This document shows, piece by piece, positions 53,202-58,880 of a DNA stretch of 58,880 nt. The notes below the pieces were generated by a model, which saw only the letters and a program-made list of their open reading frames with translations, was not told the origin of the DNA and made no database searches. The stretch is from NCBI GenBank assembly GCA_910583935.1, contig CAJTZM010000013.1, positions 1 to 58,880 on the forward strand. Reading direction: 5' to 3'. The translations under genes were made by a program, and so were the position numbers. Position 1 is the stretch's first letter, and the number at the start of each line of letters is the position of its first letter. This DNA is from an uncultured Oscillospiraceae bacterium. Its GTDB lineage: Bacteria; Bacillota; Clostridia; Oscillospirales; Ruminococcaceae.

Positions 53202-53958
53202 GGCGGTCCTGCCGGGGGACGGCGGGTTTCTGGCCGCCGCCGCTTCCCCAGATCCTTATGGCGCGATTCACACCGCCTGCTGGGCTTTGTATGGCAAACA
53301 GAGCGGGCCGCCCCGGTTCTGGAGGACGGCCCAAGAAGGCTTGCTCTCCCTGTCCGGAGATAGGCTGACCGTCTCCGGCCCATTGGGCGATCCGCAGGAG
53401 CTGGCGGCCTTCTGCGCGATCTGCGGCGTCCAAAAGCTGCAGGGACCTCGGCAGTCCATTGAAAGAACGGCGGCGCTGCTGGGCTGGCAGATACAGGTCC
53501 GGCAGATTTTGTCCGGCCAAGGGAGACTTCGCCCCTATCCGCCGCCGGCGGGACTCTGTCAGCCTTCGCCCTGGCAGGTCTACCCGCTTTTATCCGAGGT
53601 TTTTGGGCTGCGGGAGGCGGATTTCGCTCCCTGGTACTGCGAGGTATCCCACAAGCTGCGGCATGGCCTGGGGCGGCTGCTGGGGGTTTTGGCCGATGGG
53701 ACAGTTGTCTCCACCGCCGGCATCTATCACCAAAACGGCGGTGCGGCGCTGATAAGCTCGGTTGCCTCCTCCCAGCCATATCGGGGCCGAGGCTATGCGG
53801 CGGCGCTGGTATGGGCGCTGGCCCAGGCGGCCCAGAATGAAGGAAAAATTCCATTTGTCGTCTGCCGGAATCCCGCCGCGCTGCGGGTCTACCGGCAGAT
53901 TGGTTTTGTCCCCTGGGGGGAGGAATGGGTCTGCCTTCGAAATGACAGCCCGGTATAG
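53194..53958 (+). CDS. GNAT-family N-acetyltransferase
   Basis: A 254-residue protein. The C-terminal half (about 140-250) is a GNAT fold with the acetyl-CoA loop SQPYRGRGYAAALV near 190 and NPAALRVYRQIGFV near 225. The N-terminal half has a degenerate second GNAT-like region and no clear motif. The GTG start overlaps the M42 stop, so it is cotranscribed with the aminopeptidases. The substrate is unknown. Confidence 0.75.
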   Translation: MIKAVLPGDGGFLAAAASPDPYGAIHTACWALYGKQSGPPRFWRTAQEGLLSLSGDRLTVSGPLGDPQELAAFCAICGVQKLQGPRQSIERTAALLGWQIQVRQILSGQGRLRPYPPPAGLCQPSPWQVYPLLSEVFGLREADFAPWYCEVSHKLRHGLGRLLGVLADGTVVSTAGIYHQNGGAALISSVASSQPYRGRGYAAALVWALAQAAQNEGKIPFVVCRNPAALRVYRQIGFVPWGEEWVCLRNDSPV

Positions 53959-53973
53959 TACAAAAGGAAAAAA

Positions 53974-53993
53974 GCGCTCCTCCAAAGGAGCGC
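53974..53993 (+). repeat. Intergenic hairpin without a T-run
   Basis: GCGCTCCT (53974-53981) and AGGAGCGC (53986-53993) form an 8-bp stem with a 4-nt loop. It may be a partial terminator or a message-stabilising stem between the GNAT and PLP-lyase genes. Confidence 0.5.
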
Positions 53994-54049
53994 AATACAG
54001 CGGCGCGGCTTTTGCGCGCGTCCGAAAAAGACAAGGAGAATCCAGTCCA

Positions 54050-55330
54050 ATGGAACAAAAATTTTTTGACATTCACCCCAAGCTGGAAGAATTGGGGGCG
54101 CAGGTGGAGCAGGCGTGCGCCGAGGTTTTTGCCCGGACCGATGCAATCGGCGAATACAACAGCCAAAAGGTGCTGGCGGCCTTTATCCAAAATGGGGTCA
54201 GCGAGTCCCACTTCGCCGGGAGCACCGGCTATGGCTACGACGACCGGGGCCGGGAGGTTTTGGAATCGGTGATGGCGCAGATTACTGGCAGCGAGGACGC
54301 ACTGATGCGCCACAACTTTGTTTCCGGCACTCATACGCTGACCACGGCGCTGTTTGGGGTTCTGCGCCCGGGCGATGTGATGCTTTCTATCACCGGAACG
54401 CCATACGACACCATCCAGCCGGTGATCGGCATCATCGGGGAAAACTGCGGCTCCCTAAAGGAATTCGGGGTGGAATACCGGCAGGTGGACCTGCTGGACG
54501 ACGGCACGCCGGACTTTGACGCGATCGCCCAGGCGGTGCGGGACAAGCGGGTCAGGATGGCTTATGTTCAGCGGTCCCGAGGGTATTCGCTGCGCCCCTC
54601 CATAAATATGGATGTGATGAAGCGGCTGATTGACACGGTAAAGCAGAACAATCCTCAGGCAGTTTTCATGGTGGACAACTGCTACGGCATTTTCACCGAA
54701 AAATTAGAGCCTACCCAACTGGGCGCTGATCTGATGGCCGGATCGCTGATCAAAAACGCAGGCGGCGGCATTGCGCGCACCGGCGGCTATATCGCCGGGC
54801 GGCGGGATCTGGTGGAGCAATGCGCCTACCGGCTGACAACGCCCGGCCAAGGCAAGGAGGTCGGCTGCACCCTAAATGAACTGCCCCGCATGTTCCAAGG
54901 ACTTTTTCTGGCGCCCAACGTGGTTTGCTGTGCCGTGCGGACGGCGATTTTCGCAGCGGCACTGTTCGAAAAGCTGGGGTATCGGGTAAACCCCTCCTTC
55001 GCAGATTGCCGGACCGACATTATCCAGTCTATTGAGCTGGGATCGGAAAAAGGGATGGTAGCCTTCTGCAAAGGGGTGCAGAGAGGCGCGCCGGTGGATT
55101 CTTTTGTGGTGCCGGAGCCTGCGGACATGCCCGGGTACGAAAGCAAGGTGGTCATGGCGGCAGGCGCGTTCCACCTGGGCGCATCTATTGAGCTTTCTGC
55201 CGACGGGCCCATTCGTCCGCCCTATGCGGTCTGGATGCAGGGAGGGCTCACCTATTTTACTGGAAAGACGGGGATGCTGTTGGCAGCGCAGACCATGCTG
55301 GAGGACGGTGTTTTATTTTTGCCGAATTGA
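54050..55330 (+). CDS. Methionine gamma-lyase-like/aluminium-resistance family PLP protein
   Basis: A 426-residue PLP-dependent protein of the family annotated as methionine gamma-lyase-like or 'aluminium resistance' (YnbB), usual length about 410-430. The likely PLP lysine is Lys235 in GSLIKNAGGGIA, and GSEDALMRHNFVSGTHT is a typical N-terminal stretch. Homologues are widespread in Firmicutes, often near hfq/miaA genes, and their true reaction is not well established. RBS AAGGAG is at 54033. Its stop overlaps the -35 box of the tRNA-Leu promoter. Confidence 0.82.
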   Translation: MEQKFFDIHPKLEELGAQVEQACAEVFARTDAIGEYNSQKVLAAFIQNGVSESHFAGSTGYGYDDRGREVLESVMAQITGSEDALMRHNFVSGTHTLTTALFGVLRPGDVMLSITGTPYDTIQPVIGIIGENCGSLKEFGVEYRQVDLLDDGTPDFDAIAQAVRDKRVRMAYVQRSRGYSLRPSINMDVMKRLIDTVKQNNPQAVFMVDNCYGIFTEKLEPTQLGADLMAGSLIKNAGGGIARTGGYIAGRRDLVEQCAYRLTTPGQGKEVGCTLNELPRMFQGLFLAPNVVCCAVRTAIFAAALFEKLGYRVNPSFADCRTDIIQSIELGSEKGMVAFCKGVQRGAPVDSFVVPEPADMPGYESKVVMAAGAFHLGASIELSADGPIRPPYAVWMQGGLTYFTGKTGMLLAAQTMLEDGVLFLPN

Positions 55331-55355
55331 CAAATTGGATCGGACATGGTATCCT
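55327..55355 (+). promoter_or_regulatory. Promoter of tRNA-Leu
   Basis: TTGACA (55327-55332) and TATCCT (55350-55355) are 17 bp apart. The -35 box overlaps the stop codon of the preceding gene. Confidence 0.6.
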
Positions 55356-55403
55356 TTTAAGCAGTATAAAGCGCGGTCTTACAAAAAGGGCCGCGCATTC
55401 TGT

Positions 55404-55485
55404 GCGGGAGTGGCGGAATGGCAGACGCGCTGGTCTTAGGAGCCAGTACTTCGGTGTGTGGGTTCAAGTCCCATCTCCCGCACCA
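55404..55485 (+). tRNA. tRNA-Leu (anticodon TAG)
   Basis: A type II tRNA of 82 nt: acceptor stem GCGGGAG/CTCCCGC, anticodon loop CTTAGGA (anticodon TAG), long variable arm, T-arm GGTTCAAGTCC and encoded CCA. It sits at the edge of the mobile-element genes that follow. Confidence 0.93.
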
Positions 55486-55491
55486 TATTAG

Positions 55492-55537
55492 ACAAAACCC
55501 ATGTATAACCTAAGTTATACATGGGTTTTGTTATTTT
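55492..55537 (+). terminator. Terminator after tRNA-Leu
   Basis: An 18-bp perfect stem (55492-55509 with 55514-55531, loop CTAA) is followed by TATTTTT. Confidence 0.85.
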
Positions 55538-55678
55538 TAATGGAAAATCACACAAACCAGACTTGTAAGTTGTGCAAAATAACAGCACAAAGGAAAACAA
55601 AATAGTCTTTATTCCTATGTTTTACCCCTCGGTTGGGGTGACAGTATAGGAATTCTTATTTTTTAGGAGGAACAAAAC

Positions 55679-56032
55679 ATGAGAATACCATATGGTTTTA
55701 CTTTGACCAGCAGCGGGACACTTGAAATCAACGAAAGTGAAGCAGATGTTGTCTGTACGATTTTTGATTTCTATATGGCAGGAGCAAGTTTGGGGAAGGT
55801 GGTGGATATGCTTCATGCAAAACAAATATCCTCTCCAACCGGAAAAGCGAAATGGACCCGAGCTGCGGTAGATCATCTTCTTTCTAATGGCAAATACATA
55901 GCTATTATTGGATCGGAGAAGTTTATGGATGCACAATTTGAGAAGTCTGCCCGCTGCAATGTTGACTATGATACGGAAGGAACACCGAGGAAAGACACAC
56001 GCTATGTTTCGCCCGTTATGATTCAGGTTTGA
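55679..56032 (+). CDS. Stand-alone recombinase-domain protein
   Basis: A 117-residue protein matching the 'Recombinase' domain of large serine recombinases (PYGFTLTSSGTLEINESEADVV...GASLGKVVDML...WTRAAVDHLLSNGKYIA). It lacks the N-terminal resolvase domain with the catalytic Ser and the zinc ribbon. Its own RBS (AGGAGGAA) is good, and similar small proteins are found in other clostridia, so it may be a real DNA-binding accessory protein rather than debris. It converges on the large recombinase gene. Confidence 0.6.
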   Translation: MRIPYGFTLTSSGTLEINESEADVVCTIFDFYMAGASLGKVVDMLHAKQISSPTGKAKWTRAAVDHLLSNGKYIAIIGSEKFMDAQFEKSARCNVDYDTEGTPRKDTRYVSPVMIQV

Positions 56033-56110
56033 TTTATGGGTTAAACCAGATAGGGATAAAAATAGATATGTATCGGCAGGAGCATAGATTTTCTCCTGCC
56101 ACGCCTGTAT

Positions 56111-57790
56111 TTAGGCGGTTTGACGTGTAGTGCGCTGCATATATTCCCGTTCCATTTCCCGCATTTCCTCGTCCGTGGGGATGTCCACAATCCCGACATA
56201 GGAATAGTAGATGTCGATTTGCTGTGTCCGTTTCCCGTCCTTTTTCTCACGCTCATGGACTACGATTTTATCCACAAATGCGTTTAGGATTTCGGGTGTC
56301 AGCTCGTCGATGCGGGTGTATTTCTTGGTGACGGCTATCAGTTTGGCGACATTGGTCGCTTCTGTGTCGGCTTCGCTGACCTCGGCTGTCAAGGCTTCGA
56401 TTTCCTGCTTTAGTTGTTCCTGCTCGGCTTCATATCCGTCTGACAGCTTGTAAAAGCGTTCGTCATTCAGCTTTCCGTTGACATTATCCTCATAGATTTT
56501 ACGGAACAGGCGGTCAAGCTCCTTTATCCGCTTTTCGTCCTTTTCTATCTGTTTCTGCTTTACGGACAATTCGTATCTGCGTTCCGCAAGGGTGGCGTCA
56601 ATCTGCTGTCGGATAAACACACGCTCAAACTGCTGTAAATAGGAGAGGAAATGCTGAAGCTGTTTCAGGACCAACTGTTTTAATGCGTCCTCTCGGATAT
56701 AGTGCTGCGTACATTCCTTCGCCCTGCTCGTCCTTTTATACATGGAACAGCGGAAATGCGCATATCCGTTTGCCGTGGCTAGGCTGAGTTTCGCCCCGCA
56801 GTCGGCACAATAGAGCAGCCCCGAAAAGATACTTGTCATTCTGCTTTTGGTCGGTCTGCGTTTGTTCTCCCGTATCACCTGCACTTTTTCCCACATATCC
56901 CTGTTAATAATGGGGGTATGGGCGTCCTCGATATACGTCCGCCTGTCCTTTGCGGTGGGGATGCGTTTCCTGCTCTTAAAGCCTAAACGGGTGGATTTAA
57001 AGCTCTCCGTCACGCCGATATATGCCACATTTTCCAGAATGGATGCAATCATGGACGGCTCCCAGTTATAGGGGTATTCTGATTTTTTTGCAACGCCGAT
57101 TCCCTTTGACATTTTGTAAGCTGACGGGGTAAGCACTTTATCTTCCCAGAGGGCTGTGGCAATGGCTGACACGCCTTTTCCCTGCATACAGAGTGAGAAT
57201 ATCCTGCGGACGACTGCCGCCGCTTCCTCGTCCACAAGCCAGCGGGTTTTGTCATCTGGATTCCGTAAATACCCGTATGGTGGCGGTCCCAGATGTTCTC
57301 CTGCAAGCCCTTTCGCTTTCTTGACTTCCTTTACCTTTTTGCTCGTGCTTTTTGGATACCATTCGTTGAAAAGGTTGGTAAAGGCGGCAAATTCGTTGCT
57401 CTCAAGGCTGCCCGTGTCCACGTTGTCCATGATGGCAATAAACCTCACGCCCGCTTCGGGGTAGATGATTTCGGAGTAAGAGCCGACCTCAATATAGTTC
57501 CTGCCGAAGCATGATAAGTCTTTGACAATGACCGTTTTTACAAGCCCTTTTTCAATGTCCGCCGACATTTCCTTAAAGCTAGGGCGGTCAAAATTCGTAC
57601 CCGTATAGCCGTCGTCCACGTAGAATTTCGGGTTAGGGAAACCGTGTTCTTTGGCGTATTTCATCAGATATTCTTTTTGAGAGTTAATATGTAGAGGGTA
57701 GTTTCTGCCACCAAATACATATGACTGCGGCTCATTTGTGGTGAATAGGACTTGCGGTCGTAGGAAAGGAGATAAAGACCCGTATCGCAT
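56111..57790 (-). CDS. Large serine recombinase (Tn4451 TnpX/TndX-like), N-terminus altered
   Basis: A 559-residue protein. It has most of the resolvase domain (NSQKEYLMKYAKEHG, FYVDDGYTGTNFDRPSF, VKDLSCFGRNYIEVG), a recombinase domain (PPYGYLRNPDDKTRW), a zinc ribbon (CADCG...C), and a C-terminal coiled coil (about 400-480). Family members begin with YxRLSxDD, where the Ser is the nucleophile; here the first 35 residues read FTTNEPQSYVFGGRNYPLH and no such Ser motif is found in any frame upstream. It is therefore probably inactive, or its start has been replaced by rearrangement. It would have moved the Tn4451-like element whose genes follow. Confidence 0.78.
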   Translation of the reverse strand: MRYGSLSPFLRPQVLFTTNEPQSYVFGGRNYPLHINSQKEYLMKYAKEHGFPNPKFYVDDGYTGTNFDRPSFKEMSADIEKGLVKTVIVKDLSCFGRNYIEVGSYSEIIYPEAGVRFIAIMDNVDTGSLESNEFAAFTNLFNEWYPKSTSKKVKEVKKAKGLAGEHLGPPPYGYLRNPDDKTRWLVDEEAAAVVRRIFSLCMQGKGVSAIATALWEDKVLTPSAYKMSKGIGVAKKSEYPYNWEPSMIASILENVAYIGVTESFKSTRLGFKSRKRIPTAKDRRTYIEDAHTPIINRDMWEKVQVIRENKRRPTKSRMTSIFSGLLYCADCGAKLSLATANGYAHFRCSMYKRTSRAKECTQHYIREDALKQLVLKQLQHFLSYLQQFERVFIRQQIDATLAERRYELSVKQKQIEKDEKRIKELDRLFRKIYEDNVNGKLNDERFYKLSDGYEAEQEQLKQEIEALTAEVSEADTEATNVAKLIAVTKKYTRIDELTPEILNAFVDKIVVHEREKKDGKRTQQIDIYYSYVGIVDIPTDEEMREMEREYMQRTTRQTA

Positions 57791-57836
57791 TATCGGTAGC
57801 CGCTACCAAAAACATCTGAAATGACGGAGGAACGCT

Positions 57837-58331
57837 ATGAACGAATTAAAGACGAACATCCATGACGAGGCGAATGGTCTTGATTATGTCCTGGTCGGGG
57901 ACTACTACATCCCGGCTATTGAACTGCCGGAGGGTGATGACCGCCCCATCGGGAAGTGGGGACGGATGCACCGGGCGTATCTGGAAGAAACGAATTCGCT
58001 TCTGCTGAATCATCTGATTTTGACGGGCAAGCTGCACAACTACCTTGCCGACCTGGACGAACAGGCAAAGGAACGCTGTCGGGTACTCATTCAGCAGATG
58101 GCTATCGCCGAAGGCGTGACTGAGGATTTGAAGCGCCAGTCACAGTGGGAATGGGTCAAGGTCATGAACAGTATTGTGAACCGCGCCGAGGAAAGCATCA
58201 AGCATGAGCTGATCTATAATGACCGGCACCTCGGTATTTGCACCAGCGCAAAAGTGTACAGGCTTCCGCAAGGCTCCCCCTATGGGCGGGACCTTGCGGG
58301 AGTTTTTCCTCTGCATTTGTACCATCGCTGA
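57837..58331 (+). CDS. tnpV: Transposon-encoded protein TnpV-like
   Basis: A 164-residue protein. Residues 1-130 match TnpV of Tn4451/Tn4453-type mobilizable transposons (DYVLVGDYYIPAIELPEGDD, IGKWGRMHRAYLEE, HLILTGKLHNYL). The last 35 residues, after HELIYN, do not look like the family, so the normal end may be replaced or frameshifted. RBS GGAGG precedes the ATG. The function of TnpV is not established. It is divergent from the large recombinase and close to it, as in these elements. Confidence 0.72.
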   Translation: MNELKTNIHDEANGLDYVLVGDYYIPAIELPEGDDRPIGKWGRMHRAYLEETNSLLLNHLILTGKLHNYLADLDEQAKERCRVLIQQMAIAEGVTEDLKRQSQWEWVKVMNSIVNRAEESIKHELIYNDRHLGICTSAKVYRLPQGSPYGRDLAGVFPLHLYHR

Positions 58332-58374
58332 CCGCCCGTCCGCTGCCTCCCTCAAAAATTTTCTTCGGCAGGGC

Positions 58375-58403
58375 TTGACAAGAACGGATGTTTGGATTAT
58401 AAT
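58375..58403 (+). promoter_or_regulatory. Perfect consensus promoter in the mobile element
   Basis: TTGACA (58375-58380) and TATAAT (58398-58403) are exactly 17 bp apart. It would give a leader of about 340 nt ahead of TnpW. No convincing gene lies in 58332-58749. Confidence 0.7.
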
Positions 58404-58749
58404 GAATTCATATTTGACTGATGTCTATATAATGCACATATTTCATTTGGCAGATACATAACCGACTGCGGAGAGCATCCGCGGGCGGTTTTTTGTATCT
58501 GCCTTTTCCTTTCTCATACATAACCAAAAATCCAGAAACAGAAAGGTGGCGAAAACGACAACCGAATGACCGTCCGAGCAGCTATCACGCCGGAAAAGTA
58601 TGCCACGACCGAAAGCGAGCGTACCAAGGGTGAGACACAACGGCACAGCACCAACAAAGGGATATGCCTGCCAGGAACTGCTTCGGGGAAACGGCTTCCC
58701 ATATCGGAAATTTCTGTTTTTGAGTTTCAATGATATGAGAAAGGACGCC

Positions 58750-58880
58750 ATGACGAAAAACAACGACAATCAAAACTGCCAGTATATGACCCGGCGCATC
58801 GGTTCTACCACCTACAAGGTGAAGGTAGTCTTTTCCGACAACGGCGGCGAGACGATGGAAGAAAAAATTTTGCGGATGAT
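58750..58880 (+). CDS. tnpW: TnpW-like transposon protein (runs off the window)
   Basis: ATG 58750 with AAAGGA upstream opens a frame reading MTKNNDNQNCQYMTRRIG and STTYKVKVVFS, the start of the small TnpW protein of Tn4451-like elements (about 55-65 residues). It is still open at the end of the window. The role is unknown. It confirms that the element continues to the right. Confidence 0.7.
   Translation, partial: MTKNNDNQNCQYMTRRIGSTTYKVKVVFSDNGGETMEEKILRM

Noticed and set aside
53198..54334. A 378-codon open frame on the minus strand
   Set aside because: It is a shadow of the GNAT and PLP-lyase genes in GC-rich DNA: Arg/Pro/Ala-rich composition, no motifs and no binding site.
58443..58769. 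A 108-codon minus-strand frame in the transposon leader
   Set aside because: No family resemblance, and it faces the consensus promoter and TnpW start, which explain the region better.
1..58880. CRISPR arrays, rRNA operons or complete insertion sequences
   Set aside because: I saw no regularly spaced repeats, no rRNA sequence and no intact IS transposase while reading through the window.

Overview
The window looks like a chromosomal segment of an anaerobic Gram-positive Clostridia bacterium, probably a gut member of the Oscillospiraceae/Ruminococcaceae group. This is inferred from the gene content: two sortases, a Gram-positive type IV pilus-like operon, AfsR/BTAD-type regulation, Tn4451-like mobile genes and fructosamine-type kinases. 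The species cannot be named from the sequence. Most of the window is GC-rich and densely coded. The stretch from about 450 to 20,180 is clearly more AT-rich and reads as a transferred island.

Region 1 (1-534) is the 5'-incomplete, 3'-truncated remains of a tyrosine recombinase, broken at the left edge of the island. Region 2 (about 540-19,706) is the island. It carries a strong promoter, a DegT-type PLP aminotransferase and a two-domain glycosyltransferase. After these comes a long, tightly packed run in one direction: an acyl-CoA carboxyltransferase, a decayed malonyl-CoA:ACP transacylase (fabD-like pseudogene), an acyl carrier protein, an AMP-forming ligase, an MBL-fold hydrolase, LuxE- and LuxC-like acyl activation/reduction proteins, an SDR, a split transketolase, two KAS III enzymes, a second SDR, a second ACP, a PglD-like acetyltransferase and an acyltransferase-3 gene broken by a -1 frameshift at a perfect slippery heptamer. 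A second PglD-like gene lies opposite. These genes combine short fatty-acid/polyketide-style assembly, reduction of an acyl group to an aldehyde, TPP-dependent C2 transfer, transamination and glycosylation. I know of no described system with this exact set. My working hypothesis is an unusual hydroxy-keto or amino-polyol lipid, or a long-chain or acylated sugar, for the cell surface.

Region 3 (20,127-22,232) holds a separately promoted glycosyltransferase related to the island one, then an RNA-like nested inverted-repeat structure. Region 4 (22,233-26,004) has a methyltransferase, tRNA-Lys(TTT), a YjjG-like HAD phosphatase, a GrpB-family protein and a BTAD regulator with a degenerate GGDEF-like tail. 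Region 5 (26,373-32,398) is one operon joining a sortase, a transglutaminase-like lipoprotein, a PilC/GspF membrane protein, four small pilin-like proteins and a PilT ATPase.

Region 6 (32,503-43,733) holds thioredoxin reductase, a MATE transporter, tRNA-Arg(CCT), three paralogous FrlD-like PfkB sugar kinases with a GNAT gene between two of them, an MFS transporter, a lone substrate-binding lipoprotein, a second MATE transporter and a GNAT remnant. Region 7 (43,777-55,485) is housekeeping and cell envelope: ilvB-ilvN, cardiolipin synthase, a class-B-like sortase with a lipobox, a PAP2 phosphatase, murD, two overlapping M42 aminopeptidases, a GNAT protein, a PLP-dependent methionine gamma-lyase-like protein and tRNA-Leu(TAG). 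Region 8 (55,486-58,880) is the edge of a mobile element just downstream of tRNA-Leu. It has a stand-alone recombinase-domain protein, a large serine recombinase whose N-terminal catalytic segment looks lost, TnpV, and the start of TnpW running off the window.

Many promoters (-35/-10 with 16-18 bp spacing) and rho-independent terminators could be placed by eye; they support the operon boundaries and several start-codon choices.
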